From NCBI GenBank assembly GCA_016871535.1, contig VHCZ01000021.1, forward strand, positions 1 to 43,949: a DNA stretch of 43,949 bases, given 5' to 3'. A program made the position numbers and the translations under genes. The notes under the pieces are model-generated. The model was not told where the DNA came from, made no database searches, and saw only the letters and a list, made by a program, of their open reading frames with translations. Below are positions 18,881-27,152 of this stretch, piece by piece. This DNA is from Verrucomicrobiota bacterium. GTDB lineage: Bacteria; Verrucomicrobiota; Verrucomicrobiia; Limisphaerales; SIBE01. How positions within the stretch are numbered: the first letter of the stretch is position 1; every line of letters starts with the position of its first letter.

Positions 18881-20677
18881 CTATTGCCGCACGAATTCCT
18901 CGTAAAGCTTCGCGTAGTGGCCGCCCTGCGCGATCAGTTGTTCGTGATGGCCGCGCTCAATGATCCCGCCGCCTTTCAGAACCAGGATTTGATGCGCGTT
19001 GCGCACCGTAGAGAGCCGGTGCGCCACGACGAAGCAGGTGCGGCGCTCGAACAGCTTTTCCAGCGCGCGCTGAATCAGTTGTTCCGTGTGCGAATCCACC
19101 GCGCTGGTCGCCTCGTCCAGGATGAGGATCCGAGGGCGGGCCACCATCGCGCGCGTGAAGGTGATTAATTGCCGCTCGCCCGCGCTCAGGTTGTTTCCGC
19201 GCTCGGCGACCTTGGTTTCGTAGCCCTTTTCCAATCGCGAAATAATGTCGTGCGTGCCGAGGGTTTGCGCCGCTTCGATAACTTCCTGGTCGGTCGCGCC
19301 GGGCCGGCCAAACTTCAGGTTCTCCATCACCGTGCCCGTGAAGAGAAAATTCTCCTGCGTCACAATGCCGATTTGCGAGCGCAACGATTCGACCGTCGTC
19401 GTCTGGAGATCGACGCCATCCATCCAAATGCGGCCTTGCTGCGGTTCGTAGAAGCGCGCGATCAAACTGATGATCGTGGTCTTCCCCGATCCGGTGGCGC
19501 CGACCAGCGCGACCGTCTCACCGGGTTTTGCTTCCAAGCTCACGTCGCGCAGCACCCAGTGGTCCGGCGGCGTCGTCTCGTAGCGGAACGAGACGCGCTC
19601 GAACACGATATGTCCGCGCACCGGCGGCAACGCTTCGGCGTTAGGCCGATTGATGATTTGCTGTTGGGTATCGAGCAATTGGAAGATGCGCTCCGCGCTG
19701 GCCGCGGCGGACAACACCGAATTGTAAAGATCGCCCATCGTTTGGATCGGCCCGAAAAACATGCCCAGATAAAGAATAAAGGCCGCCAATTCTCCCACCG
19801 TGATCTCGTTGCGCAGGGCCAGCGATCCGCCGTAGCCCAGGATGATCGTGGTGCCGAGGCCCGACAGCAGCGCGACGAACGGCATGTAGGTGTGAAAAAT
19901 GCGCGCCGCGGCCCGCACGGTCTCCGCGTAGAGCAGGTGAATCTTCTCGAAGCGCGCCAGGTTCTCCTCTTCGCGGGAAAACGCCTGAACGACGCGCACG
20001 CCAGAAATGTTTTCCGCCAGCGCAGAAGTCAGCCGGGCGCCTTGTTCGATCATTTTCCGATAGGCGCTCATCACGTGGATGTGAAAAAGCCGCGTGCCCA
20101 CCGCGAGGAACGGCAGGACGGAGCCGACCGCAAGGCACAAGCGCCAATCATACTGCACCAGGATTACAATGGCGCCTGAGAGCGTCAGCACGCTGGAAAG
20201 CAGTTGATTGCCGCCCCAAGTCAGCACGTTATCCAGCGCGCTGATATCGCTGTCGGCGCGGCTGATGATGCGGCCTTGATGCGTCCGGTCAAAATAGTTC
20301 AAAGACAATCGCTGGATGTGCTCGAAGACCGCGAGCCGCAAATCGTTCATGGCGCGCTGGCCGATTGCGATCGCGCTTGTGACCTGGGCGATGGAAAGAA
20401 ACCAGCCCAAGAGAAGGTTCCCCAGGTAAATCAAGCTCACCACGAAAATTCCTCGGAAGGCAGCCTGGGCAGAGGTGAACGAGGTCAGATGTCGGTCAAT
20501 CCCGATCTGGATCAATTTCGGGCCGAGCAGCGAGGAGGCCGTGGCCAGGACCGTGAAGAGCAGATTGAGCGCAAACCGCCTTCGGTACGGCCAGATGTAG
20601 CGCATCAGCCTCAGAAAGGTCGCCTTCGTCATTCGCCTCTGAGCGAACTGTTCTTCGATGGCGAGGTTGTGAGCCAT
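18881..20677 (-). CDS. ABC exporter subunit, catalytically complete partner (MdlB-like)
   Basis: 598 residues from ATG 20677: six-span exporter domain (about 35-330) followed by a nucleotide-binding domain with Walker A GATGSGKTT (about residue 390), signature LSAGERQ, Walker B ILILDEATSAVD and switch HRLST. The Walker B glutamate is present but the signature is non-canonical. The upstream gene shows the complementary pattern, so the two probably form a heterodimer with one active and one degenerate ATP site. The 20677 ATG directly abuts an inserted cassette and lacks a Shine-Dalgarno; Met16 (ATG 20632) is a likely original start. Substrate (lipid, peptide or drug) is unknown. Confidence 0.9.
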   Translation of the reverse strand: MAHNLAIEEQFAQRRMTKATFLRLMRYIWPYRRRFALNLLFTVLATASSLLGPKLIQIGIDRHLTSFTSAQAAFRGIFVVSLIYLGNLLLGWFLSIAQVTSAIAIGQRAMNDLRLAVFEHIQRLSLNYFDRTHQGRIISRADSDISALDNVLTWGGNQLLSSVLTLSGAIVILVQYDWRLCLAVGSVLPFLAVGTRLFHIHVMSAYRKMIEQGARLTSALAENISGVRVVQAFSREEENLARFEKIHLLYAETVRAAARIFHTYMPFVALLSGLGTTIILGYGGSLALRNEITVGELAAFILYLGMFFGPIQTMGDLYNSVLSAAASAERIFQLLDTQQQIINRPNAEALPPVRGHIVFERVSFRYETTPPDHWVLRDVSLEAKPGETVALVGATGSGKTTIISLIARFYEPQQGRIWMDGVDLQTTTVESLRSQIGIVTQENFLFTGTVMENLKFGRPGATDQEVIEAAQTLGTHDIISRLEKGYETKVAERGNNLSAGERQLITFTRAMVARPRILILDEATSAVDSHTEQLIQRALEKLFERRTCFVVAHRLSTVRNAHQILVLKGGGIIERGHHEQLIAQGGHYAKLYEEFVRQ

Positions 20678-21253
20678 GAAACGTAAAACGTAAAACGTAA
20701 AACGTGATTAGGGCATCGGCATCTCTTCAAGCATCCAAGCGGTCGGCGCTCCTGGATCGATGCGATCGGAACTCGGAATTCGGTATTCGGGGGAATTCTC
20801 CTTCAAGACACTCTCTCGCTGCTGGGGTATCATGGCGAGAAGGAGACGAATCAATTGGGTCGTCAATCTTGTTCGGTGGTTCGTCACCGTGTCTGTCAGT
20901 ACGTAGCGAGCTTTGTAATACCAATCGCGAGCTTCCCTCGCGGATCCCAGCGCGTACTCATAGAAACGAGATCTATCTCTCCCTGTCCCTCTCGAATAAC
21001 CCTCGGCGAGATTGGCCGATATCGATCCCACTGACCGAAACAATTGCCCGGACAAGTCTTGGGTCCTCTTGTCCTGTATTAGTTTCGTAGCATCGTGCCA
21101 CGCGAGATCAGAGAGAAACAAACCGAGTCGATACGCTTCCATCTTCCAGAGGGAATCAGCCGTGATCTCGGCTGGAACTGTCGCGAGCCATTCTTGGTAA
21201 TTCATAAAGTTGTCCTGATAGAATCACGTTTCACGTTTTACGTTTTACGTTTC
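20678..21253 (-). mobile_element. 576-bp cassette with heptamer-built inverted ends carrying a four-helix-bundle gene
   Basis: The left end (20678-20709) and right end (21222-21253) are 32-bp inverted copies with a single mismatch. Each is made of the 7-bp unit CGTAAAA repeated and closes with CGTGATT toward the inside. Between them lies only the four-helix-bundle gene. ATG occurs on both outer sides (20675-20677 and 21255-21257 on the minus strand), a possible 3-bp target duplication. No transposase is encoded, so movement would need a function in trans. Confidence 0.7.
20708..21205 (-). CDS. Four-helix-bundle protein (23S rRNA intervening-sequence type)
   Basis: 165 residues, ATG 21205 with AGGA eight bases upstream. 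The core WKMEAYRLGLFLSDLAWHDA, TQDLSGQLFRSVGSISANLA, EGYSRGTGRDRSRFYEYALG and SAREARDWYYKARY matches the TIGR02436 four-helix-bundle family, first known from intervening sequences in 23S rRNA genes and distantly related to the Avd proteins of diversity-generating retroelements. No enzymatic activity is established for the family; nucleic-acid binding is suggested for Avd relatives. The last 20 or so residues are low-similarity tail. The gene fills an inserted cassette between two exporter genes. Confidence 0.85.
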   Translation of the reverse strand: MNYQEWLATVPAEITADSLWKMEAYRLGLFLSDLAWHDATKLIQDKRTQDLSGQLFRSVGSISANLAEGYSRGTGRDRSRFYEYALGSAREARDWYYKARYVLTDTVTNHRTRLTTQLIRLLLAMIPQQRESVLKENSPEYRIPSSDRIDPGAPTAWMLEEMPMP

Positions 21254-23014
21254 ACATTTACGAATCTGCTGCTCAAAAATTTCACAATAGAAGCCCTGGC
21301 GCTGAATGAGCTCGCCGTGCTTCCCGCGCTCCACGATCCGGCCTTCTTTCAACACAAGTATCTCGTCCGCCCGTTGCACCGTGGAAAATCGATGCGCAAT
21401 AATGAACGTCGTTCGGCCCGCGCTCAACCGCCACAGCGCTTCTTGAATCAGGCGTTCGGTCTGGGAATCGACGCTGGAGGTCGCGTCGTCCAAAATCAGA
21501 ATGCGCGGGTTCATCAGAAAGGCGCGGGCGATGGCAATGCGCTGCTTCTGGCCGCCGCTCAAGGTCACGCCGCGCTCGCCAATGATCGTTTGGTAGCCTT
21601 CCTCCAGCCCCAGAATGAACTCGTGCGCCTGGGCCGCGCGCGCGCATGTTTCAATCTCCTCCCGCGTGGCCTCGGGCCGGCCATACGCGATGTTTTCCGC
21701 CACCGTCGCGCTGAACAGAAACGTTTCTTGAAAGATAACGCCGACGCTCCGGCGCAGTTGTGTCAGGTTCATCTCCCGCACATCGATCCCTTCTACCAAA
21801 ACCCGTCCGCTCGCAACGTCATAGAAACGCGGGATCAAGTTCACGAAGGTCGTTTTTCCGGAGCCGGTCGGTCCCACGATGGCGTACGTGCGTCCCGGCT
21901 TGGCGTCGAAACTCACGTCCGTGAGCGAGGCCTTGCCGTCGCGGTAATTGAAACTCACGCTTTCGAAGGCCACCGCGCCCGGTCCGGCCGGAAGGTCGCG
22001 TTTGCCGCTCTTGATCGTTTGCGGCTCGTGGATGATTTCGAGAATTCGCTCGGCGCTGGCGCTGGCGTTCTGAAGGATATTTGTGAACTGGCCCACCATG
22101 CCGACGCGATGGCCAATGGCCATCAGATACAAAACCACCTTCGCCAGGTCGCCGATCAGGAGGTCGCCTCGAATGACGGCCTGGCCCCCGAGCCAAAGCG
22201 CGAGGGGCATGCTCAGGCCGTAGATGAATTGGGCGACCGGCACGCGCGCAGCCCAGTAATTGATGGCGTCCAGCACCGTGGTGACCAAGGTGTCGCGTTT
22301 CTGGATGAATTTGCTGATTTCATCCGACTCCTTGGCAAAGGCCTTGACGACGCGGACGCCGGCGATGTTCTCCTGGATCACGGTCATCATCGCGCCGTGC
22401 AGGTCGTGAATTTTGCGCCAGCGAGGCTGGAGTTGGCCGCCGAAATAAATCAGCAGGCCGATCGTCGGCCCCATCGTCCCGACCGCCACGATTCCGAGCG
22501 TGGGATCGATGGCGAAAATCAACCCGATCGTGACGATCAACGAAACCAGAATGTCGAAACTCAACAGCAAGCAGGCGAAGAAGAAATCCTGCAGCTTCGA
22601 GACATCCGACGTCGAACGGGAAATGAGTTCACCGGTGCTGGACTTGTCGTGGTACTGAAACGCCAGCCGCTGAATCGCATTGTAAATCGCGGCCCGGACA
22701 TCCCCCAGCGTGTATTGAATCAGCCGATTCCGCGCGGGACCCAGAATGTGCGCCAGCCCGGCGCGAATGAAGACCAGCGAGCCGAACAACCAGACGAAAT
22801 TCCAATGATCGAACGCCGCGCCCCATTCCAGGCGCCAGCGCAAATGGGTAATGGCGTTTCCAATGATTTGCGGCAACGTCAGGTCGATGCTGATGATGGC
22901 CAGCAGCAACGACACACAGAGCGCGACTCGTCTGGGATACTTTCCGAGGAACTGGAGGACGCCGATCAGATTGCGCGGTTTGACGCGCCGTTTGTCCGCA
23001 GACGGCTCAGCCAT
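21245..23014 (-). CDS. ABC exporter subunit with degenerate Walker B (MdlA-like)
   Basis: 589 residues. Exporter transmembrane domain about 25-320, then Walker A GPTGSGKTT (about residue 380), canonical signature LSGGQKQR, Walker B ILILDDATSSVD in which the catalytic Glu is replaced by Asp, and HRFST. The Asp substitution and canonical signature complement the downstream subunit, the arrangement known from heterodimeric exporters such as TM287/288 and MdlAB. The last residues (after RK) and the stop codon come from the end of the inserted cassette, so the native C-terminus has been replaced. Confidence 0.92.
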   Translation of the reverse strand: MAEPSADKRRVKPRNLIGVLQFLGKYPRRVALCVSLLLAIISIDLTLPQIIGNAITHLRWRLEWGAAFDHWNFVWLFGSLVFIRAGLAHILGPARNRLIQYTLGDVRAAIYNAIQRLAFQYHDKSSTGELISRSTSDVSKLQDFFFACLLLSFDILVSLIVTIGLIFAIDPTLGIVAVGTMGPTIGLLIYFGGQLQPRWRKIHDLHGAMMTVIQENIAGVRVVKAFAKESDEISKFIQKRDTLVTTVLDAINYWAARVPVAQFIYGLSMPLALWLGGQAVIRGDLLIGDLAKVVLYLMAIGHRVGMVGQFTNILQNASASAERILEIIHEPQTIKSGKRDLPAGPGAVAFESVSFNYRDGKASLTDVSFDAKPGRTYAIVGPTGSGKTTFVNLIPRFYDVASGRVLVEGIDVREMNLTQLRRSVGVIFQETFLFSATVAENIAYGRPEATREEIETCARAAQAHEFILGLEEGYQTIIGERGVTLSGGQKQRIAIARAFLMNPRILILDDATSSVDSQTERLIQEALWRLSAGRTTFIIAHRFSTVQRADEILVLKEGRIVERGKHGELIQRQGFYCEIFEQQIRKCET

Positions 23015-23130
23015 GCGCGCGGAGGATAAAGCTCAGGTTTTTCATGGGGCGATTGATTTCCCAAACGCCGCCGGATTTCCACCAAAAACTTTACCCACAG
23101 CCCACTCGCCAGTATTTTTTACCCATCTAA

Positions 23131-23178
23131 CCCGTTCGCCCGTTTAACTGATTTAACGATTTAACGTTGTAACGCATT
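23131..23178. repeat. TTTAAC/TTTAACG simple repeat
   Basis: CGTTTAACTGATTTAACGAT continues with TTAACGTTGTAACGCATTAACG. It is the same kind of array as 6103-6137 in reverse orientation. It lies between the divergent exporter and GNAT-like genes; 23015-23248 holds no gene. Confidence 0.6.
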
Positions 23179-23248
23179 AACGACCTCGGTCGCGGCTTCG
23201 TCGCGTTGCGCGATTCGCGGTCTGAAGGTTCCGTCTTGAGAGTTTGCC

Positions 23249-23935
23249 ATGACTCCCCAGAGCTATCAGATGCGCCGGGCGACGATTGAGGATTTGGACA
23301 GGTTGCGTTCTCTTTGGGCGCAAACGGCCGGCGCCAACTCCGGCCTGGAGAAGTCGTTGACCGAGTTTCAGGTCGCCGAAGCCGTCGATGGAACCCTGCT
23401 GGCGTGCATCGGACTGCAACTGGAAGCGCAGCAGGGCCGAATTCACGCCCCGTGCTTTCGCACCCCCGAATGCCGCGTCGAACTGGAGCAAGCCCTTTGG
23501 GAGCGCGTGCAATCCGTTGCCCGAAACCATGGTTTGTGGCGGCTCTGGACTCAAGACCCAAGCCCGTTCTGGCGCGCACACGGCTTTCAGGAGGCAGATG
23601 CCAATGCCCTCGAGAAACTCCCGCCGCGCTTTGGCCGGCAAGACAACGGTTGGTTCACGCTGCAGTTGCGTGACGAAGTGTCTCCCGAGATGTCGCTCGA
23701 GCACGAATTCGAGATGTTCAAGCAATCCCGGCAGGAATGGACACAGCGGAAGCTCCGGCAGGCGCGCGTTCTGAAGGTGCTGGCCATCATGGTCGCGGTG
23801 GCGCTCTTCGGCGTGGCGGGTTGGTTGCTGTTGCAGCTCATGCGAGGCCTGCCGACCGGCCCGAAGCCCAAACCAAAGCCGGCCCGGGAGCAGCCAAAAC
23901 CGGGCAGAAATGAGGGGAAAGCAAGGGAAAAATAA
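23249..23935 (+). CDS. GNAT-like protein with C-terminal membrane anchor
   Basis: 228 residues. The N-terminal 125 residues have the GNAT N-acetyltransferase layout: YQMRRATIEDLDRLRSLWAQ at the start, a central strand region and RNHGLWRLWTQD...FWRAHGFQEA at the end. The acetyl-CoA pyrophosphate loop (Q/RxxGxG/A) is not obvious, so catalysis is doubtful. A charged helix (about 145-180) leads to a single hydrophobic span VLAIMVAVALFGVAGWLLLQ and then a Pro/Lys-rich tail. This topology suggests a tail-anchored protein facing the cytoplasm. Target unknown. It sits directly upstream of the rpsB leader. Confidence 0.65.
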   Translation: MTPQSYQMRRATIEDLDRLRSLWAQTAGANSGLEKSLTEFQVAEAVDGTLLACIGLQLEAQQGRIHAPCFRTPECRVELEQALWERVQSVARNHGLWRLWTQDPSPFWRAHGFQEADANALEKLPPRFGRQDNGWFTLQLRDEVSPEMSLEHEFEMFKQSRQEWTQRKLRQARVLKVLAIMVAVALFGVAGWLLLQLMRGLPTGPKPKPKPAREQPKPGRNEGKAREK

Positions 23936-23938
23936 AGA

Positions 23939-23966
23939 TTGCGACGGAAGTTGGCTTTGTTATGTT
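23939..23966 (+). promoter_or_regulatory. Possible rpsB promoter
   Basis: TTGCGA and TATGTT, 16 bases apart, each match four of six consensus positions. They precede a 170-base leader containing a small hairpin (CTTCGTTC/GAACGAGG, about 24041-24060). rpsB-tsf leaders are often bound by S2 for feedback; that role here is only a possibility. Confidence 0.3.
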
Positions 23967-24137
23967 GCCAGCCCTTTTCGCCGGGTTGGCCGAGGTTCGG
24001 ACACCCGCGAACTGAGGACATAACGGCCCGAAATGACCTTCGTTCGAGTGAACGAGGCGGCCACAACAACATCAAATTGAATCCCGTGTTCCGCGGGATG
24101 GTTTGCGCAAAGGCAAACTAAGAACAAAGGAAAACTT

Positions 24138-24941
24138 GTGCTGAGCATTGGCATCAAAGAACTGTTGGACGCGGGCGTCCATTTCGGACACCAAACCAAG
24201 CGCTGGAACCCAAAGATGAAGAAGTTCATCTTTGATGCGCGCAACGGAATTTACATCATCGATCTGAGCAAGACGCTCGCTCAACTGGAAGCGGCTTGCG
24301 ATTTCCTCGGAAAGACCATCGGCAAAGGAGGACGAGTTCTCTTCGCGGGCACCAAGAAGCAGGCCCAGGAATCGGTCAAGGAATCGGCGAAAGCTTGCGG
24401 CCAGTTTTACGTTACCGAGCGGTGGCTGGGCGGCACGCTGACCAATCTCAAGACGATCAAACGTTCCGTCGGCCGGTTGAAGCAGATCGAGAAAATGGAG
24501 ACCGACGGGACAATCAACAATTACGTCAAACAGGAGCAATCCTCGCTCCGCCGCGAAGCCGCCCGCCTCATCAAGAATCTCGATGGCATCCGCGCCATGG
24601 ACAGCCTGCCGGACGCCCTGTTCGTCGTGGACATCAAACGCGAGCACAACGCCGTGGCCGAAGCGCGACGCTTGAAGATTCCGATTGTCGCCATTGTCGA
24701 TACGAACTGCGACCCCGACCTCGTCGATTTTCCGGTCGCCGGCAACGACGACGCGATCCGTTCCGTACGTCTCATCCTGAGCGTCATCATGCAGACCATC
24801 ATCCAGGCTCGCGCAGAGTACGACGCGAAATACGGACGGCGGAAAGAAAGCGAGGCGGCGTCCACCGAAGCTGCCGCTGAGGCTCCTGCGGAGTCCGCGC
24901 CCGCTCCCGCTCCTGCGACGGAGTCTGTCGTGACGGCCTAG
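24138..24941 (+). CDS. rpsB: 30S ribosomal protein S2
   Basis: 267 residues starting at GTG 24138 with AAAGGA upstream. Family signatures are unmistakable: LLDAGVHFGHQTKRWNPKM near the N-terminus, RWLGGTLTNLKTIK, PDALFVVDIKRE and PIVAIVDTNCDPDLVDFPV. The last 30 residues are an Ala/Glu/Pro-rich extension not needed for the fold. S2 joins the small subunit late and helps hold S1. It is followed by tsf in the usual order. Confidence 0.97.
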   Translation: MLSIGIKELLDAGVHFGHQTKRWNPKMKKFIFDARNGIYIIDLSKTLAQLEAACDFLGKTIGKGGRVLFAGTKKQAQESVKESAKACGQFYVTERWLGGTLTNLKTIKRSVGRLKQIEKMETDGTINNYVKQEQSSLRREAARLIKNLDGIRAMDSLPDALFVVDIKREHNAVAEARRLKIPIVAIVDTNCDPDLVDFPVAGNDDAIRSVRLILSVIMQTIIQARAEYDAKYGRRKESEAASTEAAAEAPAESAPAPAPATESVVTA

Positions 24942-25018
24942 CGCGCCACATTCCGTGCCGTTTCTTCTCCGGAGAGATACGGTGGAATCCCTGAACCATT
25001 ATCTAGAACTGATCCTTT

Positions 25019-25861
25019 ATGTCTGAAATCACAGCAGCACTTGTCGGCAAACTCAGAGAAATGACCAACGCGGGCCTGATGGACTGCAAAAAGGCGCTGA
25101 CCGAATCCAAAGGCGACCTGAATCTCGCCGTGGATATTCTGCGCAAAAGAGGCGTTGCGGCCGCCGCAAAGCGAGCCTCCCGCGAGACGAAAGAAGGGAT
25201 TGTGGCGCAATACATCCAGCCTGGGGCCCGCCTCGGCGTTTTGGTGGAAGTGAATTGCGAAACGGATTTCGTGGCGAAAAATGAGAGTTTCCGCGCGTTC
25301 TGTGATGAAGTCGCCAAAACGCAGGCCGGCGATCCCGCTGCCGATTGCGAAGCGCTGCGGACTGCGGTCGTGGCCAAAACCGGCGAGAACATCAAAATCT
25401 CCCGATCGCAACGCCTGGAAGTCACTGGCAATGGTTTGATCGCCGGCTACATCCATACCGGCGCCAAAATCGGCGTCCTCGTCGAGGTCGGCGCGGGAAA
25501 GGAAGCGACCGTAGGGAACGACGACTTCAAGCAGTTGGTTCGTGACATCACGCTGCAAATCGCGGCGGCGAGCCCGATCGCCGTTTCGAGAGAGCAACTC
25601 GATCCGGCCGTGGTCGCCAAAGAAAAAGAGATCGCCGCCGAACAGGCCAAGAACAAACCTCCGCAGGCCGTGGCGAAAATTGTCGAAGGCAAGCTGGAAA
25701 AGTTTTACCAGAGCTTCTGCCTGCTCGATCAAGGCTTCGTGAAGCAGAACTCCGAAATCACCGTGAAGGAACACGCCGCCGCCGTGGCCAAACGCGTGGG
25801 GGACGACGTGGCCATCCGCCGATTCATCCGGTTCCAGGTGGGCGAAGTTTTTTCGGGATAG
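25019..25861 (+). CDS. tsf: Elongation factor Ts
   Basis: 280 residues from ATG 25019. The N-terminal UBA-like helix bundle reads LVGKLREMTNAGLMDCKKAL, and the EF-Tu contact motif appears as CETDFVAKNESF. A second core subdomain and coiled-coil portion follow, giving normal family length. EF-Ts catalyses GDP release from EF-Tu. It follows rpsB by 77 bases. Confidence 0.97.
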   Translation: MSEITAALVGKLREMTNAGLMDCKKALTESKGDLNLAVDILRKRGVAAAAKRASRETKEGIVAQYIQPGARLGVLVEVNCETDFVAKNESFRAFCDEVAKTQAGDPAADCEALRTAVVAKTGENIKISRSQRLEVTGNGLIAGYIHTGAKIGVLVEVGAGKEATVGNDDFKQLVRDITLQIAAASPIAVSREQLDPAVVAKEKEIAAEQAKNKPPQAVAKIVEGKLEKFYQSFCLLDQGFVKQNSEITVKEHAAAVAKRVGDDVAIRRFIRFQVGEVFSG

Positions 25862-26035
25862 CGCAGGTCATTCGCAGATCCTAATCTCAGAGAAGGTGGG
25901 GCGAGCGTCCTCGCCAGTCACCATCGACACACGGCTCGGCGGGAGTCTCGCTCCATCGCCGTTCACAGACAGGCGTTGCGCAAGGCAATTGGACACCGTT
26001 GACTTGCCGGCAACAAATCGGAGAATACCACCAGT

Positions 26036-26227
26036 ATGGCAACACCCGCCGTCAGCGAAATCGAAAGCGAATTCGCGCGCCTCTCGCCCGAAGCTCAGCT
26101 CACCCTTCTGAATTTCATGCTGAACTTCTATTCCTCTTCGGCTGGAAAAGCAACTTTGCCTTCGGTCTCATGGTCGATCGTGATGATTTTCCTTTTGGGA
26201 GTGCCGCACCGCCTGGCTTTCATTTGA
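26036..26227 (+). CDS. Small ORF with antitoxin-like N-terminus, doubtful
   Basis: 63 codons opening MATPAVSEIESEFARLSPEA, a pattern like the N-termini of small addiction-module proteins. After residue 25 the composition becomes unconvincing. A 31-codon minus-strand frame (26128-26223, MKARRCGTPKRKIITIDHET...) overlaps it. Either may be debris. The remaining 25862-26337 gap has a half-palindrome GGTGGGGCGAGCGTCCTCGC (25895-25914) and nothing else I can name. Confidence 0.3.
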   Translation: MATPAVSEIESEFARLSPEAQLTLLNFMLNFYSSSAGKATLPSVSWSIVMIFLLGVPHRLAFI

Positions 26228-26337
26228 CGGGGGCGAGGCCGGTTGCTAGAACCTCCCGCTAATGTTGCTGGCCACCAACCGCCCCTTCGAGCTGAGGGAC
26301 GCGCTTTCCCCATCGAACCCAGACACCCTTTCACGCC

Positions 26338-27063
26338 ATGAAACGTGAGAACAAAGCCAGATACCGGCGGATCTTGATCAAGCTCAGCGGCGAAGCGTTG
26401 GGCGGTGAAACCGGCGTGGGCATCTGCCCCGAATCCATCCATGACATGGCCAAACAAATCCAGCAGGTGCGCGCGCTCAACCTGGAAGTCGTGATCGTGG
26501 TGGGCGGCGGAAATATTTTTCGCGGCGAACAAGGCAGCGAACGCGGGATCGACCGCACCACCGGAGATTACATGGGCATGCTGGCCACCGTGATCAACGC
26601 CCTGGCCCTGCAGGATGCCCTTGAAAAACTTGGCGTCGCCACGCGCGTCCAGAGCGCGATCAGCATGGCGCAAGTCGCCGAGCCGTTCATTCGGCGCCGG
26701 GCCATCCGGCATCTGGAGAAGGGGCGCGTCGTCATCTTCGGAGGCGGCACGGGCAATCCTTATTTTTCCACCGACACGACGGCCGCTTTGCGCGCCAATG
26801 AAATCGGGGCAGAAATCATTCTCAAAGCCACGAAGGTGGACGGAATTTATGACAGCGATCCCAAGAAAAACCCGGCCGCCAAACGCTATACGCGAGTCAG
26901 CTACATGGAAGCCTTGCGCAAACGGCTCAAGGTGATGGATTCGACCGCGTTCTCGCTCTGTATGGACAACAAAATGCCGATCATCGTCTTCGATCTGTTC
27001 AAGCCCGGCAATCTGAAGCGAGTCGTGCTGGGGGAGAATGTCGGGACACTGGTGAGCCATTAG
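26338..27063 (+). CDS. pyrH: Uridylate kinase
   Basis: 241 residues, the standard bacterial UMP kinase length. The amino-acid-kinase fold is visible: [49 protein letters not shown] and [14 protein letters not shown]. It phosphorylates UMP to UDP with ATP, feeding RNA and nucleotide-sugar synthesis. ATG 26338 opens the protein. It is third in the conserved rpsB-tsf-pyrH order, but after an unusually long 476-bp gap, and the expected next gene frr is absent. Confidence 0.97.
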   Translation: MKRENKARYRRILIKLSGEALGGETGVGICPESIHDMAKQIQQVRALNLEVVIVVGGGNIFRGEQGSERGIDRTTGDYMGMLATVINALALQDALEKLGVATRVQSAISMAQVAEPFIRRRAIRHLEKGRVVIFGGGTGNPYFSTDTTAALRANEIGAEIILKATKVDGIYDSDPKKNPAAKRYTRVSYMEALRKRLKVMDSTAFSLCMDNKMPIIVFDLFKPGNLKRVVLGENVGTLVSH

Positions 27064-27152
27064 ATTTCGCGTAACTTCCTGGGACACTTCAGAGTCATAC
27101 CCGGTGACGATGATTTGACGAACTCGGCTAAATCCCGCACTCTCGCTGCCCC

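Noticed and set aside
20678-21253. CRISPR-like array from CGTAAAA repeats
   Set aside because: The units are contiguous 7-mers without spacers and form inverted ends, not a CRISPR array.
21095-23029. 644-codon plus-strand open frame
   Set aside because: It mirrors the exporter gene on the minus strand and includes cassette-end text; no domain is visible.
26128-27087. 319-codon minus-strand open frame
   Set aside because: It is antisense to pyrH; only its last 31 codons look unusual, and those were noted as doubtful.
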